Below are positions 1 through 8,452 of a DNA stretch of 64,000 bases, piece by piece. A program made the translations under genes and the position numbers. This stretch comes from Eubacterium sp. AB3007. Its GTDB lineage: Bacteria; Bacillota; Clostridia; Peptostreptococcales; Anaerovoracaceae. Position 1 is the stretch's first letter. Every line of letters starts with the position of its first letter. The notes beneath the pieces were generated by a model. It was not told the origin of the DNA and ran no database searches. It saw nothing but the letters and a program-made list of their open reading frames with translations. The stretch is taken from positions 372,001-436,000 of the forward strand of contig NZ_JIAD01000001.1 of assembly GCF_000688015.1 (NCBI RefSeq), in the 5' to 3' direction.

Positions 1-75
1 CTGGAGATGGATTCCTTCCTGACCAAGAAGGAGTTCATCCTGACCAAGGAAACCAAACTGAAGAACTGTAAATAG
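1..75 (+). CDS. 3' end of an unidentified protein
   Basis: The last 24 codons of a frame entering from the left edge end in TAG nine bases before the next gene. The visible tail is lysine-rich and ends in KNCK. It is too short to assign a family. The tight spacing suggests it is cotranscribed with the small protein and site-2 protease that follow. Confidence 0.5.
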   Translation: MEMDSFLTKKEFILTKETKLKNCK

Positions 76-84
76 GGGGAACAT

Positions 85-372
85 ATGGCATTATTCGAGT
101 TATTGCAGGAAAGTATTCGTTCTACATCCGATGCGGCAAGCGACTTCATGGAATCGAGCAAACTTAAGCAGAAGATCCGTTCAGAGCAGAAGGCGGTTCG
201 CGGAGAACTGCAGAAACTTGGGGAGATCTATCTCAATCAACTGCAGGAGGAGGGTGCAGAACCCGGCGAGGAAGAGAAAGGGATCCTGGAACGGATCGAC
301 GCACACAAGCGGACCATCGATGAGTGCCATGATTCTCTGGATGCACTTGCTGCGTCCAAGGAGACTCTATGA
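85..372 (+). CDS. Small coiled-coil protein of unknown function (95 aa)
   Basis: I do not recognise a family. The protein is highly charged, lacks a signal peptide, membrane segment and cysteine, and looks almost wholly alpha-helical, with heptad-like stretches at about residues 20-60 and 65-90. A good ribosome binding site (AGGGGGAA) precedes the ATG. Its stop overlaps the start of the site-2 protease (ATGA), so the two are probably translationally coupled. It could be a partner of that membrane protease, but that rests only on position. Confidence 0.75.
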   Translation: MALFELLQESIRSTSDAASDFMESSKLKQKIRSEQKAVRGELQKLGEIYLNQLQEEGAEPGEEEKGILERIDAHKRTIDECHDSLDALAASKETL

Positions 373-1091
373 GCAGAAACAGTCTGATGCCTATCGCCAT
401 TGTCATCGGGGCGATGGTGATCCTGAACGTATTGGATGGCAGTTTCTCGAACTTTCCGCAGTGGATCTATCAGGAACTGTTACTGCTTCCTGGTATTATC
501 ATCGGTCTTTCATTTCACGAGTTTGCCCATGGTATCGTATCTTACAAGTTGGGAGACCCGACACCTAAGCAGCAGGGCAGACTTACACTGAACCCAATGG
601 CTCACATCGATCCCATCGGTTTCCTGTGCCTGTTTTTTGCAGGATTCGGCTGGGGAATCCCGGTAGAGATCGATCCCAGATACTACAAACACAGGCGGCG
701 TGACGAATTCATGGTTTCCCTTGCGGGGGTGGTCATGAACCTGTTGATCGCTATCTTGTTCATGTTAGTGATCCGGCTGCTGTTTTCGCTGACACCGACT
801 TTTGCAGTTTCGTCGGTGGGTGGCATCGTGCTGGAGATCATCAGAAACGTGGTATTCATCAATCTGGTGCTTATGGTGTTCAACCTGATTCCGGTTCCGC
901 CATTGGACGGATTCGGGATCCTGACAGAGATCTTCGATCTGCGCCGGTTCAGTTGGTACAGCACCATCTATCAGTATGGCATATTCATTCTTCTGGCACT
1001 GATCCTGTTGAATGTGACGGATATGATCCTGACTCCGTTGGTGAACGGCGCCTGGAGTCTTTTGACGAACATTCTGTTGTCAGGAATGTAG
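369..1091 (+). CDS. Site-2 protease family (M50) membrane metalloprotease
   Basis: Polytopic membrane protein of 240 residues with the zinc-binding motif HEFAH (near residue 48) in the first part and a second conserved motif, PVPPLDGFGIL, that supplies the distal aspartate ligand in M50 proteases. Relatives (SpoIVFB/RseP superfamily, YwhC-like) cleave transmembrane substrates within the lipid bilayer. This is the short form without PDZ or CBS domains. It overlaps the upstream small gene by four bases and is followed by an intrinsic terminator, so it ends its transcription unit. The substrate cannot be deduced. Confidence 0.9.
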   Translation: MSRNSLMPIAIVIGAMVILNVLDGSFSNFPQWIYQELLLLPGIIIGLSFHEFAHGIVSYKLGDPTPKQQGRLTLNPMAHIDPIGFLCLFFAGFGWGIPVEIDPRYYKHRRRDEFMVSLAGVVMNLLIAILFMLVIRLLFSLTPTFAVSSVGGIVLEIIRNVVFINLVLMVFNLIPVPPLDGFGILTEIFDLRRFSWYSTIYQYGIFILLALILLNVTDMILTPLVNGAWSLLTNILLSGM

Positions 1092-1098
1092 ACTCATC

Positions 1099-1129
1099 AC
1101 ACGGCTCATAATAAGAGTCGTGTTTTTTT
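1099..1129 (+). terminator. Intrinsic terminator after the site-2 protease
   Basis: A 9-bp stem (ACACGGCTC with GAGTCGTGT, one G-U pair) is followed by seven T residues. Confidence 0.85.
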
Positions 1130-1140
1130 ATGCGATATTG

Positions 1141-1167
1141 TTAGCACTCTTTTATGTCGAGTGCTAA
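1141..1167 (+). promoter_or_regulatory. CIRCE operator (HrcA binding site)
   Basis: The sequence is a perfect match to the CIRCE consensus: TTAGCACTC, nine bases, GAGTGCTAA. CIRCE is the operator of the heat-shock repressor HrcA. It lies 99 bp upstream of the clpB start and just before the probable clpB promoter, so clpB is expected to be derepressed on heat or protein-folding stress. hrcA itself is not in the window. Confidence 0.97.
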
Positions 1168-1174
1168 AAAGTTC

Positions 1175-1203
1175 TTTACTTTTTGTATTTCATGGTTTAC
1201 AAT
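1175..1203 (+). promoter_or_regulatory. Probable sigma-A promoter of clpB
   Basis: TTTACT, a 17-bp spacer and TACAAT lie immediately downstream of CIRCE. HrcA bound at CIRCE would sit next to the -35 box. Confidence 0.6.
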
Positions 1204-1266
1204 GATTGCATAAGGTAGTTAAAGAAACAATGGATATACAGAAATCTCAAAAGGGGAGGTGGAGCA

Positions 1267-3882
1267 ATGAACGCAGAAAGATACACACAGAACGCACAGA
1301 ATGCGATTATGGACAGCCAGAATATGGCTTTGTCTGAGGGTCATCAGGAACTGTCAGGAGAGCATCTGCACCTGGCGCTGATGATGCAGAAGGATGGTTT
1401 GATCCCGAAACTTGTGAAGTATATGGGAGTCGAGCCTTCGCTTGTGATCGCAGATCTGGAAGCAGAGATGCAGAAATTGCCGAAGGTGTCTGGAGCGGCC
1501 GGAAACGTATATGCGTCCAGACGGCTTAGTGAGCTCTTTATTCAGGCAGAGAAGGAGGCGGACCAGTTTAAGGATGACTACGTCAGCGTGGAGCACCTGT
1601 ATCTGGCGCTTTTGAATGAGAAGAGGACACCTTCTGCGACGATCTTCGGCAAGTATGGGATCGACAGGAATCGGTTCCTGGAGGCTTTGTCCAAGGTGAG
1701 AGGAAATCAGAGGGTTACCAGTCAGAATCCGGAAGAGAACTATGAGGCACTGGAGAAATACGGCCGCGACCTGGTGGAGATGGCCAGGGACGGCAAGCTG
1801 GACCCGGTGATTGGCCGTGACGAAGAGATCCGCCATGCTATTCGGATCCTGTCAAGAAGGACCAAGAACAATCCGGTGCTCATCGGCGAGCCTGGTGTAG
1901 GTAAAACCGCCGTTGTAGAAGGATTGGCCCAGCGTATCCTGAAGGGAGATGTACCCGAGAACCTGAAGGATAAGACGATATTTGCCTTAGACATGGGTGC
2001 TCTTATAGCGGGGGCAAAGTTCCGGGGAGAGTTCGAGGAGCGTTTGAAGGCGGTGTTGAACGAGATCGACAAGTCTGATGGACGAATCATCCTGTTCATC
2101 GATGAGCTCCACAATATCGTGGGTGCTGGCAGGACGGAAGGATCCATGGATGCCGGCAACCTCTTGAAACCGAAACTTGCCAGAGGGGAGCTTCACTGCA
2201 TCGGAGCCACCACCCTGGACGAATACAGGAAGTACATCGAGAAGGATGCGGCACTGGAGCGCCGGTTCCAGCGGGTATTGGTGGATCAGCCCTCAGTGGA
2301 GGATACGATCTCTATTCTCCGCGGCCTTAAGGAAAAGTTTGAGGTCTATCACGGCGTCCGTATTACTGACGGTGCGCTGGTAGCCTGTGCAACGCTGTCG
2401 GATCGCTACATCACCGACCGGTTTCTGCCCGACAAAGCCATCGACCTGATGGACGAGGCGGCAGCCAGGATTCGGACAGAGATCGACAGTATGCCGGCCG
2501 AGCTTGATGAGATCAGCCGGAAGATCATGCAGCTTGAGATCGAGAAGACTTCGCTGGCCAAGGAAGATGACAAGGCTTCGCAGGCACGGTTGGAAGCGCT
2601 GGAGAAGGAACTGGCAGAGTTGAATGATGAGAATTCTGTCATGCGTGCGCAGTGGGAGGAAGAGAAACAGGCCATCTCCAAGGTGAAGGAGATCAAACAA
2701 CAGATCGAGGATGCCAGACGTTCTCTGGAAGAGGCGGAACGCAACTATGATCTGGGCCGCATGGCCGAACTGCAGAACGGAACCATCCCTGCGCTGGAGA
2801 AAAAACTGGCAGAGGAGAAAGAGAAGTCGGAGACCGCCAAGGAGAAGAGGCTGCTCCAGGAAGAAGTCAACGAGGAGGAAATCGCAGAGGTCATTTCTGC
2901 ATGGACCAACATCCCTGTGGCTAAGCTGGTTGAAACAGAGAGAGACAAGTTGCTGAAGCTGCCAGAGATCCTGCATCGTCGTGTCATCGGCCAGGATGAG
3001 GGCGTGAAGATCGTATCGGAGGCCATCCTGCGGGCACGGGCCGGACTGAAAAACGAAAACCGGCCAATTGGTTCTTTCATATTCCTGGGACCCACAGGTG
3101 TCGGAAAGACTGAACTTGCCAAGACGCTGTCGGAAGCTTTGTTCGATACAGAGAAGAATATGATCCGTATCGACATGTCGGAGTACATGGAGAAGCACGC
3201 CGTGTCCAGACTGGTGGGCGCGCCTCCGGGATATGTTGGATATGATGAGGGCGGTCAGTTGACAGAAGCTGTGCGGCGTCGGCCTTACAGTGTGATCCTG
3301 TTCGATGAGATCGAGAAGGCGCATCCGGACGTGTTCAACATCCTGCTGCAGTTGTTGGATGATGGACGACTGACGGACAACCAGGGACGGACAGTGGACT
3401 TCAAGAACACAGTGATCATCATGACCTCCAACATCGGCAGTGCCGATCTGATCGATAACATCCGAGAGGATGGGACGATCTCCGAGGAAGTGAAGGATAG
3501 CGTGGAAAAGCAGCTCAGGAATTACTTCAAGCCGGAGTTCCTGAACCGTGTGGATGACGTGGTGGTCTTCAGTCCGCTCACAAAGGAGCAGATCGTCAGC
3601 ATCATCGACCTGTCTGTATCAGATGTGGCCCGTAGACTTTCCGGCCGCGACATTACCCTGTCATTGACTGAGGCCGCCAAGGAGTATGTGGCAGATCAGG
3701 CTTACGATCCAAATTACGGCGCCCGGCCGGTGAAACGGTACCTGCAGAGCACCCTGGAAACAGAACTTGCCCGCAGGATCATCGAAGGGCAGATCTACGA
3801 GGGATGTAGCGTGATCGTAGATAAGGGAACGGACGGATTGGATGTGAAGGTCGCCGCTTCTGGGGATCCGGTGATCGCATGA
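1267..3882 (+). CDS. clpB: ATP-dependent chaperone ClpB (Hsp100 disaggregase)
   Basis: Protein of 871 residues, the normal ClpB length. It has an N-terminal Clp_N double repeat, a first AAA+ module with Walker A GEPGVGKT (about residue 206) and Walker B IDELH (about 277), a long middle coiled coil (about 410-530) typical of ClpB and absent from ClpA/ClpX, and a second AAA+ module with GPTGVGKT (about 608) and [11 protein letters not shown]. It works with DnaK to dissolve aggregates in the cytoplasm. It is preceded by a strong site (GGGGAGGTGG) and by CIRCE. Its stop overlaps the start of the DUF1848 gene. Confidence 0.98.
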   Translation: MNAERYTQNAQNAIMDSQNMALSEGHQELSGEHLHLALMMQKDGLIPKLVKYMGVEPSLVIADLEAEMQKLPKVSGAAGNVYASRRLSELFIQAEKEADQFKDDYVSVEHLYLALLNEKRTPSATIFGKYGIDRNRFLEALSKVRGNQRVTSQNPEENYEALEKYGRDLVEMARDGKLDPVIGRDEEIRHAIRILSRRTKNNPVLIGEPGVGKTAVVEGLAQRILKGDVPENLKDKTIFALDMGALIAGAKFRGEFEERLKAVLNEIDKSDGRIILFIDELHNIVGAGRTEGSMDAGNLLKPKLARGELHCIGATTLDEYRKYIEKDAALERRFQRVLVDQPSVEDTISILRGLKEKFEVYHGVRITDGALVACATLSDRYITDRFLPDKAIDLMDEAAARIRTEIDSMPAELDEISRKIMQLEIEKTSLAKEDDKASQARLEALEKELAELNDENSVMRAQWEEEKQAISKVKEIKQQIEDARRSLEEAERNYDLGRMAELQNGTIPALEKKLAEEKEKSETAKEKRLLQEEVNEEEIAEVISAWTNIPVAKLVETERDKLLKLPEILHRRVIGQDEGVKIVSEAILRARAGLKNENRPIGSFIFLGPTGVGKTELAKTLSEALFDTEKNMIRIDMSEYMEKHAVSRLVGAPPGYVGYDEGGQLTEAVRRRPYSVILFDEIEKAHPDVFNILLQLLDDGRLTDNQGRTVDFKNTVIIMTSNIGSADLIDNIREDGTISEEVKDSVEKQLRNYFKPEFLNRVDDVVVFSPLTKEQIVSIIDLSVSDVARRLSGRDITLSLTEAAKEYVADQAYDPNYGARPVKRYLQSTLETELARRIIEGQIYEGCSVIVDKGTDGLDVKVAASGDPVIA

Positions 3883-4808
3883 TCATCAATACAGGACAAC
3901 GTACAGACATTCCAGCCTTCTACAGCCGGTGGTTTTTAAACCGGCTGCAAGAAGGCTTTGTCCTTGTTCGCAATCCCTATGACCCGACGCATGTGACCAG
4001 GTATCGACTGGATCCGTCTGTTGTGGATCTTCTCATCTTCTGCACCAAGAATCCTGCACCCATGCTGCCTCATATGGACGAACTGTCCAGTTACAGGCAG
4101 TTCTGGTTTGTCACCATAACGCCATATGGGAAAGACATCGAGAAAAACGTTCCTGACAGATCCCAGGTGATGGAGGACTTTTGTCGACTTTCGGAGGTCG
4201 TTGGTCCGGAGGCTGTCAGCTGGCGCTATGACCCCATCCTGCTCACAGAGAAATACAGTCTGCAATACCATCTGGAAGCGTTTCGGGAGATGGCAGAGAA
4301 GCTTCGTGGAAGCACAGGGCAGGTGGTCATCAGTTTTCTGGATCTTTATGAGAAGACAAAAAGAAACTTCCCTCAGGGGAAACCCGTCTGCAAAGAGGAT
4401 CGGCAAAGGATCGGAGAGGCTTTTGCTGAGATTGGAAAGCAAAATGGAATGGTGGTGCGAAGTTGCTTTGAGGGGACGGAACTGGCGCCCTACGGGGTGG
4501 ACGTCTCTGGTTGTATGACAAAGGAGGTCCTGGAAAAGGCCTCCGGCGTTCGTCTCTGTGCACCGGCGCAGAATCTGGTGCGTCCCGGGTGTGATTGTCT
4601 GATGGGCAATGACATCGGAGCGTATAACACCTGTCGGCATTTCTGTAGATACTGCTATGCGAATTATGACAGGAGAACGGTACTTCAGAATGCAGCCCTC
4701 CATGATCCCGACAGCCCGATGCTGGTGGGAGATCAGATGCCGGAAGACCAGGTGAAGGATGCCAGACAGGAGAGCTGGATCGACAGCCAGTTGGTGTTTC
4801 CGATCTGA
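3879..4808 (+). CDS. DUF1848 family protein
   Basis: The 309-residue protein has the opening [18 protein letters not shown] and the central RYDPI segment that I associate with DUF1848. The C-terminal half is rich in cysteines, including [10 protein letters not shown] and [13 protein letters not shown], a pattern that suggests a metal or iron-sulfur site. The biochemical role is not established to my knowledge. It starts inside the clpB stop codon (ATGA), so translation is coupled to clpB and it probably shares HrcA control, which is an unusual pairing. Confidence 0.85.
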   Translation: MIINTGQRTDIPAFYSRWFLNRLQEGFVLVRNPYDPTHVTRYRLDPSVVDLLIFCTKNPAPMLPHMDELSSYRQFWFVTITPYGKDIEKNVPDRSQVMEDFCRLSEVVGPEAVSWRYDPILLTEKYSLQYHLEAFREMAEKLRGSTGQVVISFLDLYEKTKRNFPQGKPVCKEDRQRIGEAFAEIGKQNGMVVRSCFEGTELAPYGVDVSGCMTKEVLEKASGVRLCAPAQNLVRPGCDCLMGNDIGAYNTCRHFCRYCYANYDRRTVLQNAALHDPDSPMLVGDQMPEDQVKDARQESWIDSQLVFPI

Positions 4809-4813
4809 TAAGA

Positions 4814-4838
4814 GGGATCCCCTGTTAGGGGGATATCC
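4814..4838 (+). terminator. Hairpin between convergent DUF1848 and gntR genes
   Basis: GGATCCCCT and AGGGGGATATCC form an imperfect stem with a three-base loop between convergent genes. There is no clear T tract, so termination is only probable. Confidence 0.4.
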
Positions 4839-4842
4839 AGCA

Positions 4843-5502
4843 TCAAAACTTTCGGTGCTCTGCATTCTGTAGATGGGTGCGCATGGCCTCAGCGCCGGCA
4901 TCGGGGTCTCCAGTCTCCAACGCTTCAAAGATCTCCCTGTGCTCGGAAAGGACTTCTCGCAGATAGCCCGGAGCAAAATAATTGCTGGGGTCGCAGTGAC
5001 GAAGGTACATCTGGTAAGAGATCAACTGCTGGGTCAGCATGTGGTTGTGGGTGGCATTGTAGATGATCTGATGAAAGGCGGTATTGATGTTCAACATCTT
5101 GGGAATATCGTTTTTCATGGTGTAGAACTCCATGAATTCAAAGGTTTCCTGGAGTTCCTCCAGTTCTTCTTCTGTGATTCGTTCGACGGCCCAGCGAACC
5201 GCCTGAATCTCGCTCTGGGCGCGGAGGATCTTGAGATCGTGGATATCCTGCTTGCTGAGTCCGACCACAAAAGCACCCCGGTTGGGAATGTTTTCGATGA
5301 GGCCGTCTGCTTCCAATTGCCGGAAGGCTTCTCTGACCGGTGTGCGGGACAGTCCGTATTCCTTGCATATTCTGGATTCTGTCAGTTTGTCTCCACTGGA
5401 AAGCTTGCCGGTGAGGATGTCTTCCCGGAGTTTCACAAATATTTCGCTGGATAGCGGCAGATTGGTCGGATGGTCGGATTCGAGATATTGAATAATGGAC
5501 AT
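4843..5502 (-). CDS. GntR family transcriptional regulator, FadR/FCD subfamily
   Basis: The protein has an N-terminal winged helix-turn-helix (about residues 15-80, with the GntR signature LSRTPVREAFRQLEADGLI) and a C-terminal all-helical FCD ligand domain with conserved metal-binding histidines (for example TAFHQ and SEHREI). I chose the ATG giving MSIIQYLE because GGGAG lies 8-9 bases upstream; a longer TTG-started reading has no ribosome binding site. FCD regulators usually respond to small organic acids. No metabolic operon lies beside it, so its target is unknown; it probably represses itself through the palindrome just upstream. Confidence 0.9.
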   Translation of the reverse strand: MSIIQYLESDHPTNLPLSSEIFVKLREDILTGKLSSGDKLTESRICKEYGLSRTPVREAFRQLEADGLIENIPNRGAFVVGLSKQDIHDLKILRAQSEIQAVRWAVERITEEELEELQETFEFMEFYTMKNDIPKMLNINTAFHQIIYNATHNHMLTQQLISYQMYLRHCDPSNYFAPGYLREVLSEHREIFEALETGDPDAGAEAMRTHLQNAEHRKF

Positions 5503-5521
5503 GATCGCTTTCTCCCTGATG

Positions 5522-5533
5522 ATTGTATACAAT
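5522..5533. promoter_or_regulatory. Probable FadR-type GntR operator
   Basis: ATTGTATACAAT is a perfect 12-bp palindrome 19 bp upstream of the gntR start. It contains TNGTATACNA, the half-site arrangement typical of FadR-subfamily GntR regulators. Autoregulation is the simplest reading. Confidence 0.7.
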
Positions 5534-5556
5534 TATTCTATGGGATTCCTTTCACC

Positions 5557-5585
5557 TTGTCAAGACGTAGCTGGATGTGTATAAT
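5557..5585 (+). promoter_or_regulatory. Sigma-A promoter of nth
   Basis: TTGTCA, a 17-bp spacer and a perfect TATAAT. Transcription would start about 10 bases before the nth ribosome binding site and start codon, giving a very short leader. Confidence 0.8.
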
Positions 5586-5602
5586 GAGAACAGGTGACTA
5601 TT

Positions 5603-6226
5603 ATGGACAAGGATACAGTAATTGAGATATTGGATCTTCTTAGAGAAGAATACCCGGAAGCGGGATGTGCACTGGATCACATGGATCCCTTTCAGCTGTT
5701 GGTGGCGGTTGCGCTCTCTGCACAGACAACCGATAAAAGCGTGAACCAGGTGACCCCGGCTTTGTTCCAGGCTTATCCGAATGCTGAGGCGCTGGCTCAG
5801 GCCACGCCTGAGGATGTGGCGGAGTACATCAAACGGCTTGGACTCTACAAGAACAAGTCGCGAAATATCGTTGCCATGGCACAGAAACTTGTGCTGGAGT
5901 TCGACGGGGAAGTGCCCCGGGGCAGGGAGGAACTGATGTCGCTGCCAGGTGTTGGCCGCAAGACAGCGAATGTAGTCCAGGCAGAGGCGTTTGGCGCCCA
6001 GAGGATCGCCGTGGACACGCACGTGCAGCGCGTCAGCAACCGGATCGGACTGGTTCACGAGAAGGATGTGCTGAAGACGGAGAAGGCATTGATGGAGGTG
6101 CTTCCGGAGGATCGCTGGACGGAAGCGCACCACACCATTATCTTTCACGGTCGGAACTGCTGCAGTGCGCGGAAGCCAGATTGTGAGCGGTGTGTGCTCC
6201 GGGAACTGTGTGAGAAAAACCTTTGA
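5603..6226 (+). CDS. nth: Endonuclease III (DNA glycosylase/AP lyase)
   Basis: The enzyme removes oxidised pyrimidines and nicks AP sites in base excision repair. The 207-residue protein has the helix-hairpin-helix LPGVGRKTANVV (about residue 113) with the catalytic lysine, the catalytic aspartate in VDTHVQRV, and a C-terminal 4Fe-4S cluster loop with C-x6-C-x2-C-x5-C spacing (about 187-203). I start it at the ATG preceded by AGGTGA; a GTG nine bases upstream overlaps that site. It is monocistronic, ending at a bidirectional terminator. Confidence 0.97.
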   Translation: MDKDTVIEILDLLREEYPEAGCALDHMDPFQLLVAVALSAQTTDKSVNQVTPALFQAYPNAEALAQATPEDVAEYIKRLGLYKNKSRNIVAMAQKLVLEFDGEVPRGREELMSLPGVGRKTANVVQAEAFGAQRIAVDTHVQRVSNRIGLVHEKDVLKTEKALMEVLPEDRWTEAHHTIIFHGRNCCSARKPDCERCVLRELCEKNL

Positions 6227-6239
6227 GCGAAAGTAAACA

Positions 6240-6278
6240 AAAAAATGGTAGGGGATAGCCCCTACCATAATTGTTTTT
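6240..6278. terminator. Bidirectional terminator between nth and the SEC-C gene
   Basis: A 9-bp perfect stem (TGGTAGGGG and CCCCTACCA, loop ATAG) has an A run on its left and a T run on its right, so it can terminate both convergent units. Confidence 0.9.
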
Positions 6279-6287
6279 TGGATTATT

Positions 6288-6791
6288 CTAGTTCTTTCCG
6301 CAGCAGTTCTTGTATTTCTTGCCGCTGCCACAGGGACACGGGTCATTTCTGCCGGGTTTCTTGGGTGCGTGATAAACCTTGGACTTCTTGTAGTCACGGC
6401 CGATCTTCTCACGTTCCTTCTGGGGGATCACATTATCCCATGCTTCCAGGGTGTAGAGGTGGGGGGCATCGGCTTTCCACATGTTCAGGTAGAGTTTCTG
6501 GTAGTCGACTGCTACATCCACATCGCTATCCTCGGACAAAGCCTCCAGGTCGAGGGAGCATCCCTCTGCCAGGCTGGTTTCTACGCCGTCCAGGAAGCCC
6601 ATGAAGATCACCGGGCGGCATTCGAACTTACCGGCCAATTCGCTCAATTTGCCTGTCAGATGTTCGTCCTTATGTTTCAGCAGGTGGGTGTAGATCTTCA
6701 TCTCTGCGTCGCTGTATTCTCCCCAGAACGCCTCCAGGGTCTCGTCTGTCTGGTTCTCCAGCAAGTCTTTCCAATCCTGATATAAACTCAT
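6288..6791 (-). CDS. SEC-C motif protein
   Basis: The 167-residue protein has an acidic helical N-terminal part of unknown function and ends in a canonical SEC-C zinc-binding motif ([19 protein letters not shown]) like the SecA tail. In SecA this motif binds zinc and SecB or ribosomes; in stand-alone proteins the role is mostly unknown. It begins 17 bp after homoserine dehydrogenase on the same strand with site GGAGG, so it is the second gene of that operon. Confidence 0.88.
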   Translation of the reverse strand: MSLYQDWKDLLENQTDETLEAFWGEYSDAEMKIYTHLLKHKDEHLTGKLSELAGKFECRPVIFMGFLDGVETSLAEGCSLDLEALSEDSDVDVAVDYQKLYLNMWKADAPHLYTLEAWDNVIPQKEREKIGRDYKKSKVYHAPKKPGRNDPCPCGSGKKYKNCCGKN

Positions 6792-6808
6792 GTCAAATTC
6801 CTCCGTTA

Positions 6809-7783
6809 TTATCTATTATATTCACGCATGATACTGATGATGTCGCCGGCAATGGCACTGCCTGTGGGGTGCGGACCTGCACCCTTGCCATAGAGCATGA
6901 CATCGTCGACCATATTTCCTGTTATGTAAATGGCGTTGTATTCGTTGTTCACACCGGACAGGGGGTGCGAAAGGGGCAGTTCCACCGGCTTGACGTAGCA
7001 GTCTACCTCGCCGTTCTCATCCAGAGATGCATAGGAGAGGAGTTTGATCTTGTTGCCAGCAGCACGGGCCGCCTCGATCTGCGCCTTATCCACGCCTGTG
7101 ATTCCCGTTCTCGGGATATCCATAGGCGGAATGTACTTGCCAAAGCAAAGGGAAATCAGAATGGAAAGCTTGTTGGCACAGTCGATCCCTTCCACATCGG
7201 CAGTGGGGTCGGCCTCCGCGAAGCCTTTCTCCTGGGCGTCCTTCAGGATCACATCGTAGTCCAGCCCCTCGTCATACATCTTGCTGAGGATGTAGTTGGT
7301 GGTCCCGTTGAGGATACCGCTGACCTGAAGAAAATCGTTTCCGGACAGGGGTTCAAGGATAGAGGTCAGGCAGGGGATCCCGCCGCCAACACAGGCCTCA
7401 AACCGGAAGAGAACGTCGTTCTCCTTGCTGGTCGCCATTAGCTTCTGGAAGTTGGCAGCTACTGCTGCCTTGTTGGGCGTGACGACACTCTTTCCGTGTT
7501 CCATGGCGGTGAGCATCCAGGTCGTAGAGGGCTCGATCCCCCCCAGAGATTCCACCACGATGTCGATGTCCTCTGCCTTGATAATATCATCTGCGTTGTC
7601 GGTGACCTTGGCAGGGTCGATACCAGTCCGCTCGATCGCCTGTGGGTTTATCTCCAGCGCGCGTACGATCTCGTAGTCAGCGCCGAGTCTCTGCTTGATG
7701 AGATCGGCGTTATCTGTCATTACATCGTAGGTGCCCCGACCGACATTGCCAAGGCCGAGTATGCCGATTCTGTATTTCTTCAT
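6809..7783 (-). CDS. hom: Homoserine dehydrogenase, short form without ACT domain
   Basis: It reduces aspartate semialdehyde to homoserine in threonine and methionine synthesis. The 324-residue protein starts with the Rossmann motif [14 protein letters not shown] and has the catalytic-domain motif [11 protein letters not shown] and the segment [16 protein letters not shown]. It stops soon after [16 protein letters not shown], where typical bacterial enzymes of 400 or more residues continue into an ACT domain. Feedback inhibition by threonine through ACT is therefore probably absent. The ATG is preceded by AAAAGGAG. A longer upstream reading exists but has no support. Confidence 0.93.
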   Translation of the reverse strand: MKKYRIGILGLGNVGRGTYDVMTDNADLIKQRLGADYEIVRALEINPQAIERTGIDPAKVTDNADDIIKAEDIDIVVESLGGIEPSTTWMLTAMEHGKSVVTPNKAAVAANFQKLMATSKENDVLFRFEACVGGGIPCLTSILEPLSGNDFLQVSGILNGTTNYILSKMYDEGLDYDVILKDAQEKGFAEADPTADVEGIDCANKLSILISLCFGKYIPPMDIPRTGITGVDKAQIEAARAAGNKIKLLSYASLDENGEVDCYVKPVELPLSHPLSGVNNEYNAIYITGNMVDDVMLYGKGAGPHPTGSAIAGDIISIMREYNR

Positions 7784-7814
7784 ATTCCTATCTCCTTTTA
7801 CGTAACATGCATTT

Positions 7815-7843
7815 ATCTTACCATACGGACAAGGAAAATACAA
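7815..7843 (-). promoter_or_regulatory. Probable sigma-A promoter of hom
   Basis: On the minus strand, TTGTAT, a 17-bp spacer and TAAGAT lie about 30 bp upstream of the hom start codon. It is back to back with the trmL promoter. Confidence 0.6.
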
Positions 7844-7856
7844 TACACTGGAGGTA

Positions 7857-7885
7857 TTGGATTTTGTCCGAAAATGCAGTATCAT
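7857..7885 (+). promoter_or_regulatory. Probable sigma-A promoter of trmL
   Basis: TTGGAT, a 17-bp spacer and TATCAT, ending 22 bp before the trmL ATG. Confidence 0.55.
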
Positions 7886-7907
7886 GGTGTTTAGAAAGGA
7901 GTTATCT

Positions 7908-8378
7908 ATGGCATTTCATATCGTCTTTGTGGAACCGGAGATCCCACCGAACACGGGGAACATCGCCAGAACCTGCGCAGCTACCAATAGCGTTCTCCAC
8001 CTGGTAGAACCGCTTGGCTTTTCCATCTCGGACAAAGCCGTCCGCCGGGCAGGTCTGGATTACTGGCCGTACGTGGATCTTCACGTACACGAGAGCCTGG
8101 AGGCGTTTCTGAACGAGTATAGAGACAGGCGCATGTTTTTGGCCAGTACGAAAGGCGGACACTACTATACGCAGCAGCAATATATGGATGAGGACATGTT
8201 CCTGTTCGGACGGGAGACCAGAGGACTTCCCAGAGATCTGATCGAAGCCAGAAGGGACCAGGTGATCCGCATCCCGATGAGCAGCAATACCCGCCTGCGT
8301 TCTTTGAATCTGGCCAACTCTGCCAACATCATTCTGTTTGAAGCGTTGCGCCAGGTTGGATTTCCCGGGCTGAAATGA
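7908..8378 (+). CDS. trmL: tRNA (cytidine/uridine-34-2'-O)-methyltransferase
   Basis: A SPOUT-fold methyltransferase that modifies the wobble ribose of certain tRNA-Leu species using S-adenosylmethionine. The 156-residue length is normal. It shows the three SPOUT motifs: EPEIPPNTGNIARTC near the N-terminus, LFGRETRGLP, and the C-terminal knot IPMSSNTRLRSLNLANS. The start is the ATG after AGAAAGGAG; a longer frame lacks a site. Its expected substrates are tRNA-Leu isoacceptors such as the one encoded at 51916-52002, which has a CAA anticodon. Confidence 0.95.
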   Translation: MAFHIVFVEPEIPPNTGNIARTCAATNSVLHLVEPLGFSISDKAVRRAGLDYWPYVDLHVHESLEAFLNEYRDRRMFLASTKGGHYYTQQQYMDEDMFLFGRETRGLPRDLIEARRDQVIRIPMSSNTRLRSLNLANSANIILFEALRQVGFPGLK

Positions 8379-8382
8379 CGGG

Positions 8383-8411
8383 TTTATTTCATTGTGGATA
8401 TGTGATATAAT
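8383..8411 (+). promoter_or_regulatory. Possible promoter of rpoN
   Basis: A perfect TATAAT stands 17 bp after a weak TTTATT, about 42 bp before the rpoN start. Confidence 0.5.
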
Positions 8412-8452
8412 TTTTCAGAAGACTATTGGAATCGGTGGAGGAGCATGTTCGG

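Noticed and set aside
2293..3324. A 343-codon open frame on the minus strand opposite clpB
   Set aside because: It lies wholly inside a certain gene, has no family features, and such antisense frames recur in this genome because of its codon usage.
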